This document shows positions 46,886-57,224 of a stretch of DNA of 64,000 nucleotides, in pieces. Every line of letters begins with the position of its first letter. Positions within the stretch are counted from its first letter, which is position 1. The position numbers and the translations under genes were made by a program. A model generated the notes under the pieces. It saw only the letters and a list, made by a program, of their open reading frames with translations. It was not told where the DNA came from and searched no databases. Source of the stretch: Vitellaria paradoxa (taxonomy: Eukaryota > Streptophyta > Magnoliopsida > Ericales > Sapotaceae); the NCBI GenBank assembly GCA_019916065.1, contig CM034233.1, positions 19,056,436 through 19,120,435 of the forward strand. The letters are read 5' to 3'.

Positions 46886-48108
46886 GTCTCATCCACCATT
46901 TTGTATACAAAAAGCTTAGATGATTGAGGTTAGTCTTACACTAGGAAATTCTATCGTGGAAACATTCTTATTTCATTCCTTTTTTTTAAGGACTTTTTTC
47001 AAATTTTGATTTAGACAGCATTGTTTTTTGTGTTTGTTTGCATTATTTTTTTATTTTTTTAAAAAGAATCGTGTGCAAGCATGTTAGGCTTTGTTAGAGA
47101 AAAAAAAAAAAAATAGAAAGCAAGATGAGAAGGGGTTCTAATAATTTGTCCAAATTTTTTTCATTCTTGTAATCCTAAGTCTATTATTAGAGTTTTGTAA
47201 TAAAAAATTAATTATGTTATATCCAAAAACGCAAATAATTTATCAAATTATGTAAATCTTTTATTTTTGTATGATGACTAAGCAATTCGTTTCTTTATAT
47301 ATATTTATCATTAAGAAAATAATAAATATACTCTTTTATTAATTTTTTCCATTTCATATTACTTTTTTTCATTAAAGTTAGGATTGGAGAAGCTAATGAA
47401 AAAGTATAAATATCTCCCCCTATCATTATTATTAAAGTTAATCTAGACTGGATGTAACTATGTCAAAAGGAATACAAAGAGTTGAACATTGGATCAACTC
47501 GTTAGCATCTAAAATATAATTCAGGTACTGAAGTTTGTCGCATACGTTGAGCTCTCGTGTCCATGGGAGATACGTCACAATAATTGTCTCAATTGCTTGA
47601 ATGCGCCTCTCTCTCTCTCTCTCTCAACTTGTCTGCCTGCCAGTTGTTTTCATACTCTATTAATTATATGGTTTTCATTTCACCACAATGTACATGCATG
47701 ATTTGTGACTTGAAAAGGGAATTATTAATTGTATGTGTGTGTCAAAGTCTCGCAGACCGACGTACGTTTGTTGCTCAAGTCTGAAAGTTTAGACTTTGCG
47801 AAGATACCAAGGAGATCAATTAATAAATCGCCAACGAAGAAAATGACCTACTCACTTGAGTAGAATTTGAAATTAATTAAAGAGATCACTTAAAAACAAA
47901 TGCCTCACCATATATATCATCACGGAATATCCGAATATGAAGAGTAGGTAGGTTGTTCATTAATTGTCTCAGTCAAAATTATTAGGCACCAAGGCCAGCC
48001 GACATGTTATCAACCGCCGTTCCCTCTTCTCACACAACAAAGCCGTTGCAGATTGACAAATGCCAAGTTATTAATATCACAAGTCCGTTTACATTGTCAA
48101 TTTTTTTC
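46886..48108. other. upstream region of RNase gene 2
   Basis: AT-rich, with a (CT)n tract at 47609-47625. No gene seen. Confidence 0.5.
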
Positions 48109-48118
48109 CTATATATAG
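48109..48118 (+). promoter_or_regulatory. TATA box of RNase gene 2
   Basis: CTATATATAG lies about 90 bp upstream of the start codon, giving a predicted 5' UTR of about 60 nt that includes a GA-rich stretch. Confidence 0.6.
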
Positions 48119-48206
48119 TTTAACATCCATCGATCGATCATCCCATCATCACTTCAAAAAAATTCACAAACACACATACAGAGAGAGAGAGTTTGGGATA
48201 GTAGTG

Positions 48207-49352
48207 ATGGAATCCAAGTGCTCAATCTTGATCAAGCTCTTGATTCTCCAGTACTCTCTGGCAGTTTTATGCACCGCGCAAGACTTTGATTTCTTCTATT
48301 TTGTTCAACAGGTGGGTGAGAGCGTCTTTGTTACTATAATTTTTAAAATACTCTTGCCAGCACACGACACTAATTGATTAAGAATGCCTTTTACGACCAT
48401 CAGAATTATTATAAATATCTTAGTAAGTTATAAAATTTCAGTGTAGATATTGGCTCGCTCTTCTTGAAAAATTTAGTGTAATTACTTTTTTACGTACTCT
48501 AAATTTATTCGAGTTAATCATGCAAGTTATATCTCAAACTTCTTTACTGGATGATTCTTAATCAATTATACAGTGGCCAGGATCGTACTGTGACACAAAG
48601 CAAAGCTGTTGCTATCCCACCACCGGTAAACCAGCTGCAGATTTCGGCATTCATGGACTCTGGCCAAATTACAGTAGTGGCAAGTACCCATCGAACTGTG
48701 ATCCTAGCAGCCCTTATGATGAATCCAAGGTAATTAATATGTAAACTCATCATCCTAGAAATCTTGTCTGCTTGTTATATACACAGAGACAATGTTGGTG
48801 GGTTAATTGACCAAATTAAACTTCTTCCTGATTCAAGTTCCTTCAATGTCAATATTGCGTAGGTCTCTGACTTGATCAGCAGAATGCAAAGGACTTGGCC
48901 AACGTTGGCTTGTCCGAGCGGTGATGGCTCAGCGTTTTGGTCACACGAGTGGGAAAAACACGGAACTTGCTCGGTAAGTTAACTTGAGAGATCAGCTAGA
49001 CCTACTCCAGATTCTTCAAGGCGCTGGTAAGTTAACTTGACCCATTTTCCCAATTCTTTTCACAATTTTCTAGCACCACACGTGTGATTGACAAACAAAT
49101 TTGGGGGCCGGGCAAAAATGTTAAATAGGAATCAATCCGGATGGAGGATCTTACAGCTTAAGCAGTATCAAAGGAGCCATTAAAAGAGCAACTGGGTACA
49201 CTCCTTCGATCGAATGCAATGTTGACGCATCTGGTAACAGCCAGCTGTACCAGGTTTATGTTTGTGTGGACACTTCTGGTTCAAGCTTCATTGAATGCCC
49301 AGTGCTGCCGACCGGAAAATGTGCTTCCAATATCGAGTTTCCTTCTTTCTAA
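48207..49352 (+). pseudogene. S-like ribonuclease T2, second copy with broken exon 3
   Basis: Matches the intact gene at 38902 exon for exon: 48207-48311, 48574-48729, 48863-49026, 49129-49352. Signal peptide, FGIHGLWP (His62) and [12 protein letters not shown] are intact, and exon 4 is open to its TAA. Exon 3 is 35 nt shorter than in the paralogue. Just after GTCS the sequence becomes GGTAAGTTAACTTGA, identical to the true donor region at 49026-49040; the codons for about 19-20 residues are missing. Read through, GTA AGT TAA stops the protein after 126 residues. Using the new GT as a donor leaves exon 4 out of frame. So a normal T2 RNase cannot be made, although promoter and catalytic half are well kept, suggesting recent loss or an assembly error. 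A truncated secreted product remains possible. Confidence 0.82.
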
Positions 49353-49893
49353 CCTGCATGGCTTGTTCCGGGGGATAGACAAAATGTTACCCTTTTTTTT
49401 TCTGTTCATTCAATAATTTGGATATTGTAACTTAGTTTGTCATAGTAAACAAATTTAATTGACTAGTGCAATAAAAGTTACAGAGCTCAAAGTTTCAATT
49501 GAAAGCATCTTTTCTTTCTTTGCCATCATCTTTTCCAATTTCCTTGCCCGATAATTAATTAGTGGGACTTGCAAAATAAAAAATTGTCTCTAATTTCCAA
49601 TGTTATCCAATTCCTAAGTCATATTCATCAATAATATTAAATGTCGGAGCCCGTAACCTTGAAGGGGTACTAATTAATTAAAGGGAATCCTTCATCTCCT
49701 TAAACTAAAAACTACTGTCATTAATTTATACAACTATATATAGGCTGAAAACTACTTAGGGGGAATCATGTGATGAGCCATGCGCATTTAGAAAGAATAA
49801 CATAAAAGACATTATTCATATATATACATATATATATTTATATATAAGCCCAGCTGATATTAAAAATGATTATTGATGAGATAAGATTGAGTA
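49353..49893. other. 3' flank of RNase gene 2
   Basis: Probable 3' UTR followed by AT-rich DNA with a (TATA)n stretch near 49820-49845. It ends at the Gypsy target site. Confidence 0.5.
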
Positions 49894-49898
49894 GTATC

Positions 49899-50804
49899 TG
49901 TTCGGCAGTAAAAAATACCGCCGGAACTGCTGACCACGCCAACCGGAAATGCAATCGCCGACCTGCCAAACAAAGACAGAAAGAAAGGTTGCGGCCGGAG
50001 TGGAGGTCTCTGGCCGGAAAATCCCCCGATACTTAAGTCAGCAAGTCGCTCAAAGAAAGAAACTTTCAGGGAAGAAGTGAGTAAAAGCTTAAGTTGGCAA
50101 TAGTCAGCTTACCTCTGTGGTTCAGCAGAATGTCCTATTTATAGTAGCCCGAATAATGATTAAAGCATACCTGCGACTTGACGTTTATGCACACTGCCGT
50201 GTCCCTCTTTTCCGTCCTTGCTTTAAATACTCTTCCCCTTCATTTAATGCCTCAAACCCCTCATTTAATACACCATGCCTCTCATTTAATGCTTCTGGTG
50301 GCTTAACACGGCATTACAACCAGAATTTCAGGGTCAGACTGTCTTCCTGTCACATCCGCCAACTACTCGTGACGAGATGGACTGATTTAGTTACTTCCTC
50401 AGAGATAAATACCCAGTTCAGTCTTAACTATGGTGCATTTATGGTCATGAGCCCTCTTTAAAGGCTGTGGGTCCCAGGTTCAACATTTACTAGCCGCCAA
50501 TGGATGGGCTGAGCAAACTAGCTATCGAGATCCTCGGCTATAGCCACGTAGCAATACACTGTTCATTGGTGCTGAGGTTCAGGGTATTCTTTGGAACACT
50601 AACCTTAAGACATGTGTTCACGTATAACACTCATGTGGAACTCTCGTGCCATTAATCAGTTGTTCGGCAGGACGCCACGTGTCACGACGGAACGTGCTCG
50701 GTGAATGACTACGTGGCTCACACAAGTATGCTCGGCACTGGGCCACGTGGCGCCAGACTACACTTGTTCGGCACAAGTACATCTTAGTATTATTTTGCCC
50801 AACA
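49899..50804 (-). repeat. Gypsy 3' LTR (left copy)
   Basis: 906 bp, colinear with 61052-61957 without obvious indels. The open frames seen inside both LTRs are not genes. Confidence 0.95.
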
Positions 50805-50819
50805 TTTTGCCCCCACTCT
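50805..50819 (-). other. polypurine tract of the Gypsy element
   Basis: The minus strand reads AGAGTGGGGGCAAAA up to the 3' LTR, the expected plus-strand primer position. Confidence 0.75.
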
Positions 50820-51109
50820 GGTTGGAAAAAGGTGTTTTCCGAGCAGAGTAGCAGAGCGGAAGAGCCTTACCTTACCAATTCGTTCCATCTTCCTCATACG
50901 ATTTGTCGTTTAGTGCCCTTCTGACGCGCCTCTTATCTGATTGGACCCTTTTCTCTCTTGGAAATGACACGCGTAGTGCCCTTTTAGCTTTTCATCTACC
51001 GCGCCGCTTACGCGGATCCCTAGATCCGGGGTGTCGAAACGTGAGTGGTTAAAAATTTGAAAACCGGGGCGCTAATAAATGCCATTTTTGTCGCTCGTTG
51101 CTTTTTCAT

Positions 51110-51303
51110 TGGTAACGCTTCGGTTACCCCCACAGATACACACACATATACTTATATGCTGGGTTCATCTTCTTCTACTTCTTTTCTGCAATTCGAGCTA
51201 TCAGATTTCCTTTCCCCCTGAGTTTTCGTCTTCTCGAGCTTTCGTCCTTCCCGTCGTCCTTCGTTCCCTGTGAGTCAATCCTTTTTATTTCAAATCTTCC
51301 GTT
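51110..51303 (+). promoter_or_regulatory. putative promoter and leader of the antisense unit
   Basis: A TATA-like ATACTTATATGC (about 51146-51158) is followed by a pyrimidine-rich leader (TTCATCTTCTTCTACTTCTT onward) and then the ATG at 51304. The composition resembles a plant gene leader. This is a pattern judgement only. Confidence 0.4.
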
Positions 51304-52309
51304 ATGGGTAGACTTGCAAACGAGCTAAACTCTGAGGAAAAAATTAGGGTTTTCAAGGAGAAATACCAAATTCCTCAGAACTTAAACATTAGGCTCGCCG
51401 AGCAAGGCGAGCGCGAAACATAAGAGTTCCCCATAGTGGCCATTATTGAAGGTGGCCTTAGATTCCCCCTGTACCATTTTCTTCGCTCTATAATTAGCAT
51501 TCTGGACCTTGGCCCTAGGAATCTCACCCACAACTTCTACAGAATTGTTAATGGGGTAATAGAAATAAATAGGCAATACGAATTCCACATATCCGAGTGG
51601 TACCTGAAATCCCGACCAGAAAAGGCCTTGGTCCACATGCTGCCTAATACGATTAAGTCAGAAAGTGACCTGTGCGTCGTCACAGGTCACTGGACACACG
51701 ATCCAGAAGAAGATCGTTATCGAATCGTCCCTCGGGTTTCTTTGGGCCCAGGTTGGTTGATTTCAAATGCTACCAGTTCTTATTCTTCTTCGACATTTGA
51801 TCTTCCTTTTTTAAGCATTCTAACTGTTTGATTCGATACCTGTGCAGCCGTCCAATCAAAGAAGATCTGGGCTACTGGTCTTCGTGCTGACAAGGATCAT
51901 CTCAAAGAGGTGTTCAAATTCCTTGGAGGTCCGGATCTTTACCCGTTTACGAGGGCAGTTCCAGTCCTGTTTGACTTCATCCCTTCACACCAGACGTTCA
52001 TCGCCCCCCCAAGGCTTCGCGACCTCAGAGGCTATTAGGCGTCTTCAGTGGTGGTTCCGGGCTTCCACTGAAGAAAAAGAAGATTACTACGCCTTAAGGC
52101 ATCCAGGGTGGACTCGTCCTCCTCCGTTTGCTATTCCATTGGTTGCCGAGCAAGTTCATGCCCCACAAGTGGCAATTCCTGAGCCTGCCGAGCAGCCAAG
52201 GAAGCGGAGATTTGTTCTTTTAGACGAGGAGGAGGAGGAAGAAGAAGAAGAAGTTGAAGTACCCCCTGCTTTCGACTTTTTTTCAGATCTAGAAAGGGAA
52301 GAGGAATGA
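51304..52309 (+). pseudogene. first part of the antisense ORF in the Gypsy element
   Basis: Coding-like sequence opposite to gag-pol. From ATG 51304 it reads MGRLANELNSEEKIRVFKEK, meets an in-frame TAA at 51421-51423, then continues with GGLRFPLYHFLRSIISILDL, EFHISEWYLKS and DLCVVTGHW. This wording resembles the 'putative gypsy-type transposon' domain found next to plant Gypsy elements (Pfam Transposase_28, from memory). After an unclear stretch (51750-51850, probably an intron or frame change) it resumes with KKIWATGLRADKDHLKEVFK and changes frame at a run of seven C (52004-52010), giving EAIRRLQWWFRASTEEKEDY. It ends in an acidic run and TGA at 52307-52309. The next frame starts in phase at 52313, so both parts may once have been one protein. 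Function unknown. Confidence 0.65.
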
Positions 52310-52312
52310 GAC

Positions 52313-53805
52313 ATGGCCCCGAAGATCGATTATAAGAAGCTCGCCATGGCAAAGGCTAACGGGCAAAGGGCCAAAGAGGCCCAGAAGAAAAAGGCCGACG
52401 AGCAAAAAGCTGCTGGAAAGAGAAAGCTCGATGAGGGGAAGGCCCCTGCTCCTGCAACTGCCGATCAGATAATGAAAGTGAAAATAGAGAAGGGGAAGGA
52501 GCAGGAGGCAGCTCAAAAGAAACCTTCTGGTCCTCCTGAGCAAAAGAGGGCCAAGACGCAATCTGCAGAAACAACTCAAACGGCCGAGCAGTCAAGACTG
52601 CCAAAGGAGGATGCTGCGAGGGGGGCAGCACCTTCCAAGGTCGTGCCACCCACCAAGGACGCACCACCCAAAACCTCCGAGTCAGTACCTACTCAACCGA
52701 TTGGGCCCGTGCCTCTTGCCATCGAGTATCCGGCCAATCCGGTTCGAGACTCCCCTCTATTCGTTCCACAAATCATTATTCCAAGCCTCGAGCACCCTCA
52801 AGGCCGACCCTTCACTGTCCAAGATACAGCCTTCAACCACGCCGAGGAGTATCTCAAGGGTGTCCTCCCTCCTCGGGACGTTAATACTACAAGAAAAAAT
52901 AGAACGGAGGACATCCATAAAGCTCTGATGAAGAACATCATCTCTGTAAGTACAATGATATTCCTTTATGTGTATCCTTTTGCCATTATGATTTTTCTAA
53001 CTTTCTGTTCTTTCTACAGACTTCTCTTTACACGATGGAATTGATTGCTCGGAGCCAAGCCTCTGATGCCAGAGCCGAGCAGGATAGGTCAGACATAAAA
53101 GAATTGAAGGCAAATGTGAAGACTTTGGAGAAGGAGAACAAGAGTCTTCAATCCAGCAATGACGCTCTGGCAAAAGAGAGAAGCCAGCTTCGAGATGAGA
53201 ATAAGGAAATCGAGCAGCAACTTAACACCGCCCTTGGTCAAGTTGCAGGAAGCATAGCTCGCGTGCAATCGATGGACAAAATCCTAATCCGTAAGGACGA
53301 AGAGCTGTTGGAGGTCAAGGGCAAACTCTCTAGGGCTGAGATTGAATTGTCCTCGACAAAGGCTGGACAAGAAATACTCCTCAAGGAGTTGGAGACTTCC
53401 AGGGCCGAGCAGGGCAAATCGAAGCAAGAGCTTGCCAACCTTCGGGCAGAGCTTGCACTGAAGACTCGGGCCCTGGAAGAGAAAGAAGCTGCTCTCCGAG
53501 AAGCCGATGAGAAGGCCAAAGCTGAAGTGGAGGCCCAAATCAACGACTGCGTGGATCAGATGAGGGACGCTCACAACGACTTCTTCCTTGAGGGTTGGGG
53601 GGCCGCAATGAAGAAGAACAATATTGATCAGACCAACCCCATATACAAGGAGGTCCCTTATCTTGATCCAGAGTGCCCAATCCCTCAGTTCAGCTTTGAA
53701 CGTCCACCTCAAACTCCCTCAATTCAGACTGCCGAAGTAACGATTGACGAGGGGGAGGTTGAGGTGGATAGTTCCCAGAAGGACACCTCCCAGGCGCCTA
53801 AATAG
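52313..53805 (+). CDS. second part of the antisense ORF: Lys/Ala/Pro-rich and coiled-coil protein
   Basis: Two exons (52313-52945 and 53020-53805) around a 74-bp U-rich intron with a good donor (TCT|GTAAGT) and acceptor (TTTCTACAG|ACT). The joined frame is open for 472 residues. The first half is rich in Lys, Ala, Glu and Pro with nuclear-signal-like clusters (KRKLDE, KKADEQ). After the RPFTVQDTAFNHAEEYLKG region comes a coiled coil of about 170 residues (ELKANVKTLEKENKSLQSSN, then EIEQQLNTAL onward). A conserved-looking end follows: NDFFLEGWGAAMKKNNID. It runs convergent to pol. Extra ORFs, some antisense, are known in Tat-lineage elements, but their function is not. A role in binding element RNA, DNA or protein is speculation. 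The start at 52313 is the first ATG after the TGA. Confidence 0.6.
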
Positions 53806-53987
53806 ATTGATCTGATCGTGGAGAGTGATCCCACTAAAGAGGGAGAGAAGTGAGCCTATTTGTATTTTTGTTTTGCTTTTCTATTCAATTCAGATGTAAC
53901 AATGTAAAACCTTTGACTCTGAATGAATGAAAGTACTTTGGTTTTTCTCTAATCTCGCTTTATTTTTCTATGTCTTTGTTTCTTTAG

Positions 53988-54114
53988 AACTGCTAATGAA
54001 TTGATTGGAGAATGCTTTGACTGGCTTGCTGACGAAATTATAAGGAATGCAGCCGAGGAGTGCCTTGACGTTTTTTCCTACGAGATAGCTACAAACCCTT
54101 ACAACAAATGCTAA
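53988..54114 (+). pseudogene. possible lost last exon of the antisense unit
   Basis: After a TTTCTTTAG acceptor-like sequence, 42 codons read ELIGECFDWLADEIIRNAAE, then CLDVFSYEIATNPYNKC and a stop. Between the TAG ending the coiled-coil ORF and here, the same frame reads IDLIVESDPTKEGEK and stops where a donor (GTGAGCC-like, now TGAGCC) would be expected. This suggests the ancestral protein continued through the TAG and was spliced to this exon. Confidence 0.4.
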
Positions 54115-54639
54115 TGCCCCATCTTAGGTTTAAGATAACCTTTTCAGTTGACAATTTTGTAAAGTGTATTGTAATTGTACTTTGAAACAGGAAGTAAAAG
54201 CTTTTGAATTGTTTCTCACTGGAAGTCTGCTTTTCTATTTATACGTTTTATGTTTATGTTGAAGTATGTACTGTGAATGCATTTGTACCGATTAGCCGAG
54301 CAACCATAAATTTTAACAGAGATGCTTTAAACAACAAGTCTTTCAAGGATAACAAGTTCAAGTAGTTGGTTGCTTTTCATCAAGTAACTTCAAGCTTTTG
54401 CTAAAATGGTATAACTTTAATAAATCTCACATACCTTAAAGAGTTTGGCTATCCTCGAGCTTTCATGTAATAACCGAGGAATCCACTTTTGACAAAAATC
54501 TTTTCAATTTCATGCTGAGCGTCGGAGAAATGAATCTTTATGATACGGGGGCTTACTCACATCAGGGCCGAACTTCCTTGAAAAATTTTTCTTCATGTTG
54601 TAAGGCCTTTTGCTTCTATTGTACTAGCGCTAAGGAAAC

Positions 54640-55135
54640 CGAGCGTGGCTTCTTTTCTTTCTAATTAATAAACCAAGGAATTGAATCTCATTCGAAAGAG
54701 AATTCCTGGTCAGTTAATAAACCAGGAATGTACCAACGCTGGGTAAGCCGAGTCTAAAAAGAATTCCTAGTCAGTTAATAAACCAGGAATGTACCAACGC
54801 TGGGCTAGCCGAGCGTGGCTCCTTTTGATAATTCTTTTCAGAAGACCGAGGAATTGAATCTCAGTCTAAAGAGAATTCCTGGTCAGTTAATAAACCAGGA
54901 ATGTACCAACGCTGGGCAAGCCGAGCGTGGCTCCTTTTGATAATTCTTTTCAGAAGATCGAGGAATTGAATCTCAGTCTAAAGAGAATTCCTGGTCAGTT
55001 AATAAACCAGGAATGTACCAACGCTGGGCCAGCTGAGCGTGGATCCTTTTGATAATTCTTTTCAGAAGACTGAGGAATTGAATCTCAGTCTAAAGAGAAT
55101 TCCTGGTCAGTTAATAAACCAGGAAAGTACCAACA
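54640..55135. repeat. 112-bp tandem array with hairpins
   Basis: The phrase GAATTCCTGGTCAGTTAATA starts near 54700, 54761, 54873, 54985 and 55097. The last units are spaced exactly 112 bp, and the first has a 61-bp short unit. Each unit holds an inverted repeat ATTCCTGGT...ACCAGGAAT with a 10-nt loop, plus GCCGAGCGTGGCTCCTTTTG. The array lies between the 3' ends of the two convergent coding units. Tandem repeats in this position are known for Tat/Ogre elements. Confidence 0.9.
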
Positions 55136-55335
55136 TCCAAAGGGATGTGGCATATTTTGTGCCAATACTCGGCGAGCCGAGCATGTCTCTTTTTCAGGCC
55201 ATCACTCAAAGAGGTGTGGCGTCTTTTTGCTAAGCAGGGAGTTATCTCAAGCTTTTGAAATTGCTTTAATTGCTTACAAAAGAATGGCTTTTCAAATAAA
55301 TGTACAAAGTTTTTAACAGTAAACGTACAGTAATA

Positions 55336-56643
55336 TCAATGATAGTACAACTTTAGATGGGCTATATTCCATGGTCTTTTGATCGGCTTTCCTGCCATGT
55401 CAGTTAACTTGTAAGCGCCATTGCCGAGCACCTCCGAGACGAGGAATGGTCCTTCCCAATTAGCTCCAAGCTTTCCTTCGGTTTGATCTTTCCTGCTTCC
55501 CATCAACCTTCTTAACATCCAGTCGCCAGTGCTGAATTCTCTATGTCTGACCCCCTTATTGAATTTTTTCCTTATCTCTTGTTGGTAGTTGGCTAACCTT
55601 AGTGCTGCCAGTTCTCTTCTTTCATTAATTAGATCTAGACTTATTCCCATAGCTTTATCATTCTCCCCTCTGTCAAATGATAGAGTTCTGATGCTCGGGA
55701 GGCCAACTTCCAACGGGATGACGGCTTCAACTCCGTAAGCCAGAGAGAAAGGAGATTCTCCAGTTGATCTTCTAGGGGTTGTTCGGTATGTCCACAGCAC
55801 TGATGGTAATTCATCCACCCATTTCCCCTTTGCCGCTTCCAGTCTTTTTTTGATCCCATTGAGAATGACCTTGTTCGTACCTTCGGCTTGACCATTGCTC
55901 TGGGGGTAAGCTGGTGTAGAGTAAATATTCTTGATTCTATATCTAGAACAATACTCCCTAAATGGGGTACTGTCAAATTGCGTCCCATTGTCGGAAATAA
56001 GTGTCCTAGGGATGCCATACCTGGTAATGACGTTCTTCCAAATAAATCGAATGGTATCTACATCTCTGATGTGAGCTAGGGGTTCTGCTTCCACCCACTT
56101 AGTAAAGTAGTCGGTGCCGACCACTAAAAACTTTCTATTTCCCGAAGCAGTAGGCAGGGGCCCCACAATGTCGAGCCCCCATTGAGCGAATGGCCAAGGA
56201 CTAGTCAGCGGACAGAGTTCTTGGGCTGGCTGGTGAGGAATGGGAGCGAACTTTTGGCATTTCTTGCATCTCTGAACGTAGGCTTGAGCATCATACCTAA
56301 TCTTCGGCCACCAATACCCCTGTGTGATTGCTCGGTGCGCCAGTGATCTGCCCCCAGTATGTGCCCCACAGACCCCTTCATGAAGCTCATAGAGGAAATC
56401 TTGCACTTTGTCAGGATAAACACAAAGAAGATAGGGACTTGTGAAGGACTTCTTATATAGCTTATGGTCAGGGGAGAGCCAAAACCTGGTGGCCTTTATT
56501 CGCAGCTTCCTCGCTTCTATCTTGTCCTCGGGGAGAGTCCCGTCCTTCAGGTGAGCAATGATTGGATCCATCCAAGATGGGGCTAAGTCAGCACACATTA
56601 CCTCCTCATCTTTCGTTATGCTCGGCCTCTTCAGAACTTCCAT
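55336..56643 (-). pseudogene. Gypsy integrase (C-terminal part of pol)
   Basis: The domain itself is open for 435 codons. It shows an HHCC zinc region (ending CKKCQKFAP), the catalytic core with DIVGPLP (first Asp), ISDNGTQFD (second Asp) and NGQAEGTNK (Glu), then the SLAYGVEAVIPLEVGLPS and GAYKL regions typical of Gypsy integrase, ending IAHLKLYYH with a stop. It is out of frame with the upstream RNase H, so it is not translated as part of a normal polyprotein. All three catalytic acids are present. Confidence 0.88.
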
Positions 56644-57224
56644 AAAATCTGATCAGTTAGCCTTATTCGAGAAGAGGCAGCCAGTGTTGCAAGTGCGTCA
56701 GCGTGAGTATTACGATCTCTCCCAATGAGCTCTACGCTAGCTTTATTAAAGCCTTCGATTTTCTTCTTAGCCACTTGTAAATACCCTGCCATCTTCTCGC
56801 TTCTGGCCATGTACTCACCCTTTAGCTGATTGGCAACCAGCTGAGAGTCAGTCTTTATTACAACGTCGTTTGCCATTAATCGCCGAGCAATGTTTAGCCC
56901 GGCTAGGAGAGCTTCATACTCTGCTTCATTATTAGTGACTTCGAACTCAAGTTTTATTGCGTACTTTATAGTGACCCCTTCCGGGGTAGTCAGAACAATG
57001 CCTATGCCGCCACCTTTTCTAGATGAAGATCCATCAACCTCAATTTGCCAAGGTTGTTCGGCATCGACGTGTTCGGCTGGGGCAGACTTTATTTCCACTT
57101 GCCATACTTCTTCTGCTGGACTAGGAACTGGCGCGGTGAATTCCGCTACAAAATCGGCCAAAACTTGAGCCTTTATTGCGGTTCTTAGGACGAATTTTAT
57201 GTCAAATGCACCGAGGGAAACTGC
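56631..57224 (-). pseudogene. second (archaeal-type) RNase H of the Gypsy element
   Basis: Reads ADFVAEFTAP, then IEVDGSSSRKGGGIGIVL (first Asp), TNNEAEYEALLAGL (Glu), IKTDSQLVANQLKGEY (second Asp) and RDRNTHADALATLA. This is a full plant/archaeal-type RNase H after the usual retroviral one, the mark of Tat elements. It is in phase with the RT frame but separated from it by a TAG at 57225-57227 where the family normally has Trp (TGG to TAG, a G-to-A change). A frameshift follows at its 3' end near 56640-56650. Confidence 0.85.

Noticed and set aside
50117..50461. Open frames repeated in both Gypsy LTRs (also 61309-61614)
   Set aside because: They lie in LTR promoter sequence and appear twice only because the LTRs are duplicates.
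52131..52667. Minus-strand open frames across the antisense unit
   Set aside because: They are reverse-strand shadows of Lys/Glu-rich codons, giving Leu/Phe/Ser-rich translations.
54640..55135. CRISPR-like array
   Set aside because: The 112-bp units are directly tandem without unique spacers and lie inside a plant retrotransposon.
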